Positions 16,487 through 24,590 of a DNA stretch of 57,871 bases are shown piece after piece; within the stretch, counting starts at the first letter, position 1; each line of letters opens with the position of its first letter. The position numbers were made by a program, and so were the translations under genes. The notes beneath the pieces are model-generated. The model ran no database searches. It saw nothing but the letters and a program-made list of their open reading frames with translations, and was not told where the DNA came from. This DNA comes from Tissierellia bacterium (lineage in GTDB: Bacteria; Bacillota; Clostridia; Tissierellales; Tissierellaceae), in assembly GCA_012735245.1 (NCBI GenBank), contig JAAYHU010000165.1, forward strand, positions 1 through 57,871, written 5' to 3'.

Positions 16487-17896
16487 ATGGGTAAAGTCTT
16501 GGGAGCAGCTGTTTATCCCCACCCTCCTATTATAATTGAAGAAATAGGAAGAGGTGAAGAGGTAAAGGCCAAGAAGACCATTGAAGGGGCCAGGGCCTTA
16601 AGTAATTATATTAAAGACAAGGCTCCAACTACCATAATAGTTATTACTCCCCATGGCCCTTTATTTAGCGATGCCATATCCATCTCCATAGAAAAAAACC
16701 TATATGGAGACTTTGGAAACTTTGGATATGGAGAAATAAGCTTTGAATTTGAAAATAATCAACAGTTGGTCAAGAAAATAATCAACAACAGCCTAGAGGA
16801 AGATATAAGGATAGCAGCAATAGATAAGACCACGGCTAGGAGGTACAGAATAGATAATAAATTAGACCATGGAGCCTTAGTTCCCCTATATTTTGTGGAT
16901 AAGGCCTACAAAAACTTCAAACTTGTCCACATTACCTACGGTCTTTTGTCTCCAAAGGACCTTTACAAATTCGGCCAATGTATAAAGAAGGCAGTACTTA
17001 ATTCAGAGGAAAACATTATCTTAATAGCCAGTGGAGACCTGTCCCACAAACTGGCCAGTGATAGCCCATATACCTATTCTCCTTATGGGAAAGTTTTCGA
17101 TGAAACCATAGTGGAAATCCTTAAGGAAGGAAGGATGGAAGATATCATAGGCTTTGATTTAGAACTGGCAGAAAGGGCTGGAGAATGTGGATTAAGATCC
17201 TTTATGATAATGGCAGGAGTCTTAGACAATTACAAGATAGAACCGGAAATTTTATCCTATGAAGGCCCCTTTGGAGTAGGATATTGTACTGCCAAGCTAG
17301 ATGTTGTAGGGGAGGATTCGAGACAAGACCTGATAAAAATACTAGAAGACAAGGAAAGGGAAAAAATTGAAGAGATTAGAAAGAATGAAAGTCCCTATGT
17401 AAGACTAGCAAGACAAAGCCTTGAACATTATATAAATACGGGAAAATATTTAGATATACCTCCTCATACTCCTGAAGAGCTATTAAACACTAGAAAGGGA
17501 GTCTTTGTTACCTTGAAGAAGGATGGAACCCTAAGGGGTTGTATAGGCACTATCCAACCTGTCAGGGAAAATATAGCCCTAGAAATTATACGAAATGCAG
17601 TTTCTGCAGGTACAGAAGATCCTAGATTTGAACAAGTGACCAAAGATGAACTAGATTCCATTGTATATTCAGTGGATGTATTGCACGAGCCTGAAAAAGT
17701 CCAATCTAAGGATGACTTAGATGTGGAAAAGTACGGAGTAATAGTTTCGTCTGGCTTTAGGAGGGGGCTTTTACTTCCCAATATAGAGGGTATAGATACA
17801 GTAGACGAGCAAATAAGTATCGCCCTAAGAAAGGCCAACATAAGCCCACATGAGGAATATACAATTGAGAGATTTAGAGTTGATCGATACTATTAA
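16487..17896 (+). CDS. AmrB-AmrA fusion of the AmmeMemoRadiSam system
   Basis: 469 residues joining two proteins that are separate in many species. Residues 1-265 are a MEMO/AmrB domain (class III dioxygenase fold: YPHPP near the N-terminus, TPHGPLFSD, DHGALVPL, ASGDLSH, with the metal-site His residues visible). Residues 290-469 are an AMMECR1/AmrA domain with the hallmark KKDGTLRGCIGTIQP. The radical SAM partner AmrS follows. The system is widespread in anaerobes and archaea, but its reaction is not firmly established. Start ATG 16487 follows GGAAGGGG; repeat copy 1 sits in the leader. Confidence 0.9.
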   Translation: MGKVLGAAVYPHPPIIIEEIGRGEEVKAKKTIEGARALSNYIKDKAPTTIIVITPHGPLFSDAISISIEKNLYGDFGNFGYGEISFEFENNQQLVKKIINNSLEEDIRIAAIDKTTARRYRIDNKLDHGALVPLYFVDKAYKNFKLVHITYGLLSPKDLYKFGQCIKKAVLNSEENIILIASGDLSHKLASDSPYTYSPYGKVFDETIVEILKEGRMEDIIGFDLELAERAGECGLRSFMIMAGVLDNYKIEPEILSYEGPFGVGYCTAKLDVVGEDSRQDLIKILEDKEREKIEEIRKNESPYVRLARQSLEHYINTGKYLDIPPHTPEELLNTRKGVFVTLKKDGTLRGCIGTIQPVRENIALEIIRNAVSAGTEDPRFEQVTKDELDSIVYSVDVLHEPEKVQSKDDLDVEKYGVIVSSGFRRGLLLPNIEGIDTVDEQISIALRKANISPHEEYTIERFRVDRYY

Positions 17897-17951
17897 CAAT
17901 GGACAATTAGCAGAGAATTATTTATCGTCAGTCGAAGGAAGGTGTTCTAGT

Positions 17952-18929
17952 ATGAAGGAAGCCAAGTATTACAAAAAGGGCAAAGATAAAGAAGTTTACT
18001 GTGTTCTATGTCCCCATTATTGCAAAATAAATGATGGAAAGATAGGCAAATGCAGGGTCCGAAAAAACGTAGACGGAACCCTATATACCCTAAACTATGG
18101 CAAAATCACTTCCTATGCCTATGACCCCATAGAAAAAAAGCCCCTATATCACTTTTATCCAGGCTCAAATATCTTCTCCGTAGGCAGCTTCGGCTGTAAT
18201 TTAGCCTGCGACTTCTGCCAAAATTGGGAAATAGTCTATGAGCAGTCCTTGACCATTGATATGTCAGATGAAGAAATAATCTCCCTTGCCAAGGCAAAGG
18301 ATTCCATAGGCATAGCCTTTACCTACAATGAACCCAGCGTATGGTTAGAATATGTCTTAAACATTTCAAAGAAGATTAAAGAAGAGGGCTTGAAAAATAT
18401 CTTAGTTACCAATGGCTATATAAACCAAGAACCCTTAGAGGAACTTTTGCCCTATATAGATGCTATGAATATTGACTTAAAATCCATAAATAACTTCTAC
18501 TATAAGCATTATTGCAAGGGAACCATAGAGCCAGTACTTAGAACCATTGAACTTGCTGCAAGGAACACCCATGTAGAAATAACCACCATGCTGATAGATA
18601 ATGAAAATTCATCCCTGGAGGAAATAGAGACCCTGGCAAAAAGAATAGGAGAAATAAACAGGTCCATTCCCCTCCACTTTAGCAGGTACTATCCTGCCTA
18701 TAAGATGAAAAACCCTCCAACTAAAATAGAAGTTCTTATAGAAGCAAGAAATATAGCCAAGGAATACCTAGATTATGTGTATATAGGCAATGTGTGGGGA
18801 ATAGACAACAACACTTATTGTCCAAAATGTCACGAAAAATTAGTAGATAGAACCCTAAAGAGGGAAGTCTTGTCCATAGAAGATGATAAATGCAAAAAAT
18901 GCCAGTACAAAATAAATTTAATATATTAA
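17952..18929 (+). CDS. amrS: AmmeMemoRadiSam system radical SAM enzyme
   Basis: 325 residues. The radical SAM cluster motif is CNLACDFCQNW (CxxxCxxC) near residue 80. An N-terminal Cys set (CVLCPHYC...GKCRVR) resembles the one in PflA-like activating enzymes of this family, and two CxxC pairs (CPKCHEKL and CKKCQYKI) end the protein. SAM cleavage to a 5'-deoxyadenosyl radical is predicted; substrate unknown. The frame is open from 17850, overlapping amrBA, but ATG 17952 with GAAGGAAGGTG upstream gives the usual family N-terminus. A GGACAATT repeat module lies in the short spacer. Operon with amrBA. Confidence 0.92.
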   Translation: MKEAKYYKKGKDKEVYCVLCPHYCKINDGKIGKCRVRKNVDGTLYTLNYGKITSYAYDPIEKKPLYHFYPGSNIFSVGSFGCNLACDFCQNWEIVYEQSLTIDMSDEEIISLAKAKDSIGIAFTYNEPSVWLEYVLNISKKIKEEGLKNILVTNGYINQEPLEELLPYIDAMNIDLKSINNFYYKHYCKGTIEPVLRTIELAARNTHVEITTMLIDNENSSLEEIETLAKRIGEINRSIPLHFSRYYPAYKMKNPPTKIEVLIEARNIAKEYLDYVYIGNVWGIDNNTYCPKCHEKLVDRTLKREVLSIEDDKCKKCQYKINLIY

Positions 18930-18965
18930 TATTTGCCCCTTGCCAAGCACGAAATTAAATAAATA

Positions 18966-18993
18966 GAATAAAATATAATAACAAGGCAATAAT
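18966..18993 (+). promoter_or_regulatory. Sigma-F-like promoter of gin
   Basis: GAATA (18966-18970), 14-base spacer, GGCAATAAT (18985-18993), which fits the forespore sigma-F -10 pattern GGnnAnAnT. The same arrangement and spacing is found before spoIIR. csfB/gin is sigma-F dependent in B. subtilis. Confidence 0.6.
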
Positions 18994-19025
18994 GGTATTA
19001 GAAACTTAGGCGAGGGGTGTTCTTT

Positions 19026-19217
19026 ATGTATTGTAAAATATGTGGAGGGGATAAGGCAGCTTTAAATATACTAGGTCAAAGTATTTGTAAAGAATGTATA
19101 GAGGAGATTCTAGAAACTTCCCCCTGGGATGAAAGCTATGATTATTATAAAAATATAATGAGAATAATACTAGGATACTACATATCAGAAAAACAGCTAT
19201 TAAACCCCGTAAATTAG
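19026..19217 (+). CDS. csfB: Anti-sigma factor Gin (CsfB), sigma-G inhibitor
   Basis: 63 residues with two zinc-binding CxxC pairs (YCKICGG and ICKECIEEI), as in Gin/CsfB, which keeps sigma-G inactive until engulfment and also binds sigma-E. The C-terminal half is helical (YYKNIMRIILGYYISEKQ). Start ATG 19026 follows GAGGGGTG at about 7 bases; an upstream GTG overlaps that ribosome site. The position just before tmk matches the Bacillus order csfB-(yaaO)-tmk. A sigma-F-like promoter precedes it. Confidence 0.9.
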   Translation: MYCKICGGDKAALNILGQSICKECIEEILETSPWDESYDYYKNIMRIILGYYISEKQLLNPVN

Positions 19218-19230
19218 TACGGGGCTTTTT
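19203..19230 (+). terminator. Rho-independent terminator of gin
   Basis: Stem CCCCGTA / TACGGGG with the gin stop codon in the loop, then T run. Confidence 0.85.
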
Positions 19231-19259
19231 CAATTAATAGTTTATATACATAAAAATGT

Positions 19260-19379
19260 GATATATACAAGGAAATAACTAAGGAAGTATATGACCAAAT
19301 AGCAGTTCTCATGGAAAAGAGTATAGAAATAGTTGGTTTAATGGGATATAATAAAGATAAATTAGTCATAGTGGAATAA
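19260..19379 (+). pseudogene. Possible gene remnant between gin and tmk
   Basis: A 39-codon open stretch ends at TAA 19377-19379 and reads like protein (DQIAVLMEKSIEIVGLMGYN...). Its only ATG (19311) has no ribosome site, and a stop precedes it at 19251. In Bacillus this slot holds yaaO (Orn/Lys/Arg decarboxylase). The residue string is not enough to say what was lost; it may also be chance. Confidence 0.25.
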
Positions 19380-19395
19380 GAAAGGAAGACTTTTA

Positions 19396-20025
19396 GTGAG
19401 AGGACAGTTTATAACCTTAGAAGGACCAGATGGATCAGGCAAATCTACCATATTAAAATTAGTAGGTAATTATCTAAGGGATAAAGGCATAGACTTTATC
19501 ACAACTAGGGAACCAGGAGGCACAGAAATAGGAGAAAAAATCCGTCAAATAATCTTAGATAATAACAACATTAATATGGGAGGAGAAACAGAAGCATTAC
19601 TTTATGCAGCAGCTAGGGCCCAGCATGTACACGAAAAGATAATACCAGCCTTAGAAGAAGGAAAAGTGGTAATCTGTGATAGATTTATCCTATCCAGCCT
19701 AGCATACCAAGGAGTTGGCAGAAACCTAGGTATTGAAAGGGTAAAGGATATTAACGACTTTGCCATAAGGGGAATCTACCCTGACCTAATCCTATTCTTC
19801 CATGTGAACCCAGAAGTAACCCTAAAGAGGAAAATAGGGAAAAAAAGTGCCGATAGGCTAGAAAGAGAGGGTAGTGACTTCCACAATAAAGCCTACCAGG
19901 GCTATATGAAGCTGCTGAAGATGTATCCTAAAAATATAAAGATAATCGACGCAAGCAAGCCTATTGAAGAAGTCTTCAAGCAAAGTATTGAAGAAATAGA
20001 AAATTTATTAGGGAAGGGGGAATGA
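19396..20025 (+). CDS. tmk: Thymidylate kinase
   Basis: 209 residues. P-loop LEGPDGSGKST, the DR(Y/F)-type motif CDRFILSSLAYQG, TREPGGTEIGEKIR, and a lid region with KRKIGKKSADRLE. It phosphorylates dTMP to dTDP. GTG start at 19396 with AAAGGAAG 7 bases upstream. First gene of the replication/signalling run tmk-darA-darA2-holB-ricT, with gaps of 4 to 14 bases. Confidence 0.96.
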   Translation: MRGQFITLEGPDGSGKSTILKLVGNYLRDKGIDFITTREPGGTEIGEKIRQIILDNNNINMGGETEALLYAAARAQHVHEKIIPALEEGKVVICDRFILSSLAYQGVGRNLGIERVKDINDFAIRGIYPDLILFFHVNPEVTLKRKIGKKSADRLEREGSDFHNKAYQGYMKLLKMYPKNIKIIDASKPIEEVFKQSIEEIENLLGKGE

Positions 20026-20029
20026 TTTT

Positions 20030-20356
20030 GTGAAGCTAATAATATGTATAGTGCAAGATCAGGATGCTGGAGCATTAATAGATGATTTAACAGAAAATCA
20101 ATATAGGGTCACAAAATTATCTTCTACAGGGGGATTTTTAAAATCTGGCAATACCACTCTCTTAGTGGGAGTAGAAGAAAAAGATGTAGACTCTGTTTTG
20201 AGAATTATAGAAGACAACTGCAAAACTAGAGAAATCACCACATCTTTAATGACAATGACCATGCCAGGGGATACCTATATGCCATTTCCATTGGAAGTGA
20301 AAGTAGGCGGTGCCACAGTATTTGTATTAGATGTAGAAAAACATATTAGAATATAG
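20030..20356 (+). CDS. darA: Cyclic-di-AMP receptor DarA/PstA, full-length copy
   Basis: 108-residue PII-like protein with the conserved TKLSSTGGFLKSGNTTLLVG (nucleotide pocket) and the large flexible loop (about 70-95: TTSLMTMTMPGDTYMPFPLE) before VGGATVFVLDV. DarA/PstA trimers bind c-di-AMP; downstream partners are largely unknown. GTG start at 20030 with GGGAAGGGGG. Directly followed by a shorter paralogue. Confidence 0.92.
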   Translation: MKLIICIVQDQDAGALIDDLTENQYRVTKLSSTGGFLKSGNTTLLVGVEEKDVDSVLRIIEDNCKTREITTSLMTMTMPGDTYMPFPLEVKVGGATVFVLDVEKHIRI

Positions 20357-20367
20357 GAGGGAATACC

Positions 20368-20652
20368 TTGAAACTTATAATTGCAATTATCCAAGATGAA
20401 TATATAAATAAGGTAATAAAGGTTCTGATGGATAATAAAATTAGGACTACAAAACTATCTTCTACAGGAGGCTTTCTTAAGTCAGGAAATACTACCTTGT
20501 TCATAGGTGTAAAGGAAAATGAAGTAGACAGGGTAGTAGAACTGATTAGGGAACAATGTAAAAGCAAAAACGTTAAAACTGAAAATGATGAAGTAACAGT
20601 TGGAGGAGCAAACTTATTCATAATAGACATAGACAGACATATTAAAATTTAG
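20368..20652 (+). CDS. DarA/PstA paralogue with shortened loop
   Basis: 94 residues, clearly a tandem paralogue of the preceding gene (shared TKLSSTGGFLKSGNTTL, VGGANLFIIDIDRHIKI). It lacks about 14 residues of the large loop, being reduced to KTENDEVTVGG. The loop contributes to ligand response in characterised DarA, so this copy may bind differently or form mixed trimers (inference). TTG start at 20368 with AGGAGGG upstream. Gap to darA is 11 bases and to holB 14 bases. Confidence 0.9.
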   Translation: MKLIIAIIQDEYINKVIKVLMDNKIRTTKLSSTGGFLKSGNTTLFIGVKENEVDRVVELIREQCKSKNVKTENDEVTVGGANLFIIDIDRHIKI

Positions 20653-20666
20653 ATTGAGGGAGATAA

Positions 20667-21635
20667 ATGGATTTTACAAAAATAATAGGCCATGACAGAC
20701 AAATAAAATCCCTGAAAAATTCCATAAAAAAAGGAACTGTAAGCCATAGCTACTTATTTGAAGGAGAAGAAGGCTTAGGCAAAAAGGCTGTTGCGTATGC
20801 TTTTTCAAAGGCCCTCTTATGTGAAAAAGCTGGGGATGATGCCTGTAATACTTGTAATTCCTGCATAAAATTCGACTCCTCCAATCATCCAGACTTTAAA
20901 ATCATATCCCCAACAAATAAGAATATAAAGAGGGAAGAGATAGATAATCTAATTAAGGATATATCTACATTGCCCTTTGAGAGCAGTAGAAAAATCTATA
21001 TTATAGACGATTGCCATACTTTGAGGTTAGACAGCCAAAATATACTTTTAAAGACCTTAGAGGAGCCTCCTGAGTATGTAACCATAATTTTAATTACATC
21101 GGAAAAAGATAAAATAATCCCAACCATATTATCAAGATGTCAAATAATAAAATTCTATTCCCTGGAAAATTCTAAGATAGTAAATCTCTTAGTAGAACAA
21201 CATAATATGGAAATTAATAGGGCTAAATTCATTGCAAGTTTCTCTAAGGGTTCCTTAAAAAAATCACTAGAACTTGCTAATTCCAGTGATTTTTTTAATA
21301 TGAGGGATAAAATAATAGATATAATAGATAACTTGCTAAGGGGTCATCAGATAAAGGCCATTACTTCCTTAGATTTCTTTAACGAAAACAAGGAAAATGC
21401 TGAGGAAATCTTAGACATTATGGTATATTGGTTTAGGGATTTACTCATACTTAAAGAGACAGGAAATCCTAAGCTATTAATTAATCAAGATATGGTTGAA
21501 AAACTATCTAGTCAAACTTTTGTAGATTTAGATAGAATAAATGATATAATATATAGGATAGATGAAACAAAAATCAATATCAAGAGAAATGTTAATTATA
21601 ACTTACTTATAGAAACAATGCTTCTCAGCATATAG
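20667..21635 (+). CDS. holB: DNA polymerase III delta-prime subunit
   Basis: 322 residues. AAA+ clamp-loader protein with a P-loop-like GEEGLGKKA, a four-Cys zinc module (C...CNTCNSC), DDCHTLR in place of a DEAD Walker B, the EEPPEYVTIILIT segment and SRCQ (the SRC motif that senses neighbours). It works in the clamp loader with DnaX and HolA. Position in tmk-darA-holB-ricT is as in Bacillus. Confidence 0.95.
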   Translation: MDFTKIIGHDRQIKSLKNSIKKGTVSHSYLFEGEEGLGKKAVAYAFSKALLCEKAGDDACNTCNSCIKFDSSNHPDFKIISPTNKNIKREEIDNLIKDISTLPFESSRKIYIIDDCHTLRLDSQNILLKTLEEPPEYVTIILITSEKDKIIPTILSRCQIIKFYSLENSKIVNLLVEQHNMEINRAKFIASFSKGSLKKSLELANSSDFFNMRDKIIDIIDNLLRGHQIKAITSLDFFNENKENAEEILDIMVYWFRDLLILKETGNPKLLINQDMVEKLSSQTFVDLDRINDIIYRIDETKINIKRNVNYNLLIETMLLSI

Positions 21636-21648
21636 GAGGAATTATTTA

Positions 21649-22545
21649 ATGATAAAAGTCGTAGGAGTTAGATTTAAACGAGCAGGGAAGATATATTATT
21701 TTGACCCCGGTGATATAGATGTTAAGTTAAATGACTTCGTAATAGTGGAAACAGCAAGAGGTATTGAATTTGGACATGTAGTAGTAGGACCAAAGGAAGT
21801 AACAGAAGATGAGATAGTAGCTCCCTTAAAAAATGTTATAAGGGTAGCAACAGACGAGGATTTTGAAATACATAGGGAGAATAAGAGAAAGGCCAAGGAA
21901 GCCCTAAGTATATGCGAACAAAAAGTAGCAGAACATGGCTTAGAGATGAAGTTGGTAGATGTGGAATATACCTTTGACAACAATAAGGTAATCTTTTACT
22001 TTACAGCCGATGGCAGGGTAGATTTTAGGGAGCTAGTTAAAGATTTAGCAGCAATTTTCAAAACTAGGATAGAACTAAGGCAAATAGGAGTAAGAGACGA
22101 AGCAAAGATGATTGGAGGAATAGGGCCCTGTGGCAAAACTATTTGCTGCGGCCAGTTTTTAGGGGAATTTGAGCCGGTATCTATTAAGATGGCAAAGGAG
22201 CAAAACCTGTCTCTTAATCCAACTAAGATATCAGGGCTTTGCGGCAGGCTCATGTGCTGCCTGAAATTTGAACATCAGGTATATGAAGAACTTATACAAA
22301 AGATGCCCCCCTTAGGGGCCATAGTAAACACCCCTGAAGGTAAAGGTACAGTAATAGAGACTTTCACATTACTGGAAAAAGTCAAGGTAAAGGTAAGACT
22401 GCCAGATCTAACAGATGATGTATTTTTATTCCATATAAGTGATATTGAGGATACTGGCGAAATGGATCCAGCTTATGAAAAATCTACAGAAGTCATAGAA
22501 ATACCAGATGATGAGGAAGTAGATATAGAAGAATTAGAGGATTAA
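21649..22545 (+). CDS. ricT: RicT/YaaT, PSP1-domain Fe-S regulator
   Basis: 298 residues. PSP1 C-terminal domain with the cysteine-rich core GPCGKTICCGQFLG and CGRLMCCLKFE, and an acidic C-terminus. In B. subtilis RicT forms the Y complex with RicA (YmcA) and RicF (YlbF), carries [4Fe-4S] clusters and stimulates RNase Y mRNA processing and Spo0A phosphorylation. Last gene of the tmk cluster; a noncoding promoter-like AT-rich stretch follows. Confidence 0.95.
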   Translation: MIKVVGVRFKRAGKIYYFDPGDIDVKLNDFVIVETARGIEFGHVVVGPKEVTEDEIVAPLKNVIRVATDEDFEIHRENKRKAKEALSICEQKVAEHGLEMKLVDVEYTFDNNKVIFYFTADGRVDFRELVKDLAAIFKTRIELRQIGVRDEAKMIGGIGPCGKTICCGQFLGEFEPVSIKMAKEQNLSLNPTKISGLCGRLMCCLKFEHQVYEELIQKMPPLGAIVNTPEGKGTVIETFTLLEKVKVKVRLPDLTDDVFLFHISDIEDTGEMDPAYEKSTEVIEIPDDEEVDIEELED

Positions 22546-22635
22546 GAGTTAGAAAATAAAAAAATAAGGAAATTTAACAAAAAAATTAAATATCTAAAAA
22601 TATCTTTAATTATATAATAAAATCTGGTAGAATAA

Positions 22636-22845
<210 letters not shown>

Positions 22846-22853
22846 TACTTAAC

Positions 22854-22880
22854 AAAAAAGACCCATATGGGTCTTTTTTA
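22854..22880 (+). terminator. Rho-independent terminator of ferredoxin
   Basis: Stem AAAAAGACCC / GGGTCTTTTT with loop ATAT. Confidence 0.92.
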
Positions 22881-22966
22881 GTACAGTATGTATAGCCAAT
22901 AACTATTAGTTAATAGTAAATAGTTATTCACTATTCATTAACAACTGTTGTAGAAAGGTGTTATGA

Positions 22967-23701
22967 ATGATAGAAATCAATGAGAGAATTGATATAATTC
23001 CAGGTACAAATTACAAGATTATCCAAAACAAGGAAAAGTTTTCCTATGGCATGGACGCCATTTTGTTATCTTCCTTTGCCAAGGCTAAGGGAGTAGTAGT
23101 GGATTTAGGTACTGGAACGGGAATTATCCCCCTTAGGATATATAATGAAAAGAATGTGGACATAATCTATGGTGTAGAAATACAGGAGGAAGTAGCCAAT
23201 ATGGCTAAAAGGTCTGTAGAATTAAATAATCTTCAAGACAAGATTAAAATTTTACATATGGACTTGAAGGACCTGCCTAAAAGATTTAAAAAGGCTTCCG
23301 TAGATGTAATAACAACCAATCCCCCCTATATGAAGGAGGGAGGTGCCCTAATTAATCCTGAGGAAAACTTTGCCATATCCCGCCATGAAATCGCCTGTAC
23401 CTTAGAAGATATAATAAAAATTTCTCAATACCTACTAAGGCCCTTAGGTAAATTCTATATGGTACACAGGCCAAATAGGCTAGTAGACATTATGTATAAC
23501 CTTAGAAAACATAATATAGAGCCTAAATATATACAATTTGTCCAGCCAAAGCTAAGTAAAAGGCCAAACCTTATTCTAATAGAAGGAGTAAAAAACGGGA
23601 AGCCAGATTTAAAGTTCCACCATCCATTAATAGTGTATAATGAAGATAACACCTATACAGATGAAATATATAAAATCTATGGAATGAAAATTAGGGGATA
23701 G
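22967..23701 (+). CDS. trmN6: tRNA1(Val) (adenine37-N6)-methyltransferase, YabB/TrmN6
   Basis: 244 residues. SAM-binding motif I DLGTGTGIIPLR and the N6-adenine methylase motif NPPY (TTNPPYMKEGG). It is the family member that modifies A37 of tRNA-Val in other bacteria. A tRNA-Val gene lies 10 kb upstream, likely by coincidence. The order ricT-yabB-rsmI resembles Bacillus, minus yabA and yazA. ATG 22967 follows AGAAAGGTG. Confidence 0.9.
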   Translation: MIEINERIDIIPGTNYKIIQNKEKFSYGMDAILLSSFAKAKGVVVDLGTGTGIIPLRIYNEKNVDIIYGVEIQEEVANMAKRSVELNNLQDKIKILHMDLKDLPKRFKKASVDVITTNPPYMKEGGALINPEENFAISRHEIACTLEDIIKISQYLLRPLGKFYMVHRPNRLVDIMYNLRKHNIEPKYIQFVQPKLSKRPNLILIEGVKNGKPDLKFHHPLIVYNEDNTYTDEIYKIYGMKIRG

Positions 23702-23725
23702 AAGTCTAAAAAGTGGAGTGATAAA

Positions 23726-24550
23726 ATGAAAAAAGGAACCCTTTATATATGTCCTACACCCATAGGCAATCTTGAAGACATAACCTTGAGAACCTTAAAT
23801 GTTTTAAAGGAAGTAGACTTAATAGCTGCAGAGGATACTAGACATACTATCAAACTTCTCAACCATTATAATATAAAAAAGCCTTTAACCTCCTATCACG
23901 AGCACAATATAAAGGAAAAGGGAATTGAATTAATAGATAAATTAAATCAAGGGAAAAACATAGCCCTGGTATCAGATGCAGGAATGCCAGGCATATCTGA
24001 CCCGGGAGAAGACCTGATAAAAAAAGCCATAGAAGCAGATATAGAAGTAGTTCCACTGCCTGGGCCTACTGCCAGCATTACTGCCCTAATAGTATCAGGA
24101 CTTTCTACAGACAAGTTTATCTTCTACGGCTTCCTTGCTCCCAAGAAAAAGGACAGGATCAAAGAGCTTGAGGAAATAAAGGAATACAGGATGACAACAA
24201 TTGTCTACGAAGCACCCCATAGGCTGTTAAGCCTACTTGAAGATATGGTTGAAGTTTTAGGAGAAAGGAAAATATCCGTTTCCAGGGAGTTAACAAAAAA
24301 ATACGAAGAAACCTTTAGGGGGACTCCAAAGGAAGCCCTAGAAAAATTCAGGTCTTCAGGGATTAAAGGAGAATTTGTAATCGTTATAGAAGGAAATAAA
24401 AATGTAGAAACACCAGATATAGATGTAGAAAAAGCACTAAGAGAATACTTAAGTCAAGGATACAGCAAAAAAGAAGCAGTAAAAAAAGTCTCCCAAAAGT
24501 ATAATCTTCCCAAAAATGAAGTGTATAAGGCAAGTTTAGAAGTGGACTAA
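23726..24550 (+). CDS. rsmI: 16S rRNA (cytidine1402-2'-O)-methyltransferase
   Basis: 274 residues with the tetrapyrrole-methylase fold: LYICPTPIGNLEDITLR at the N-terminus, AAEDTR, SDAGMPGISDPG and PGPTASITALIVSGL. RsmI with RsmH modifies C1402 in the ribosomal P site. Starts 24 bases after trmN6. A CAATTGTC/GTCCATTG repeat module (24554-24581) follows the stop. Confidence 0.95.
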   Translation: MKKGTLYICPTPIGNLEDITLRTLNVLKEVDLIAAEDTRHTIKLLNHYNIKKPLTSYHEHNIKEKGIELIDKLNQGKNIALVSDAGMPGISDPGEDLIKKAIEADIEVVPLPGPTASITALIVSGLSTDKFIFYGFLAPKKKDRIKELEEIKEYRMTTIVYEAPHRLLSLLEDMVEVLGERKISVSRELTKKYEETFRGTPKEALEKFRSSGIKGEFVIVIEGNKNVETPDIDVEKALREYLSQGYSKKEAVKKVSQKYNLPKNEVYKASLEVD

Positions 24551-24590
24551 AAGCAATTGTCAATTTTCAGTTGTCCATTGTAATAAAGGG

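Noticed and set aside
19203-19230. Operator-like dyad after gin
   Set aside because: The CCCCGTA/TACGGGG dyad is followed by a T run and spans the stop codon, so it is a terminator.
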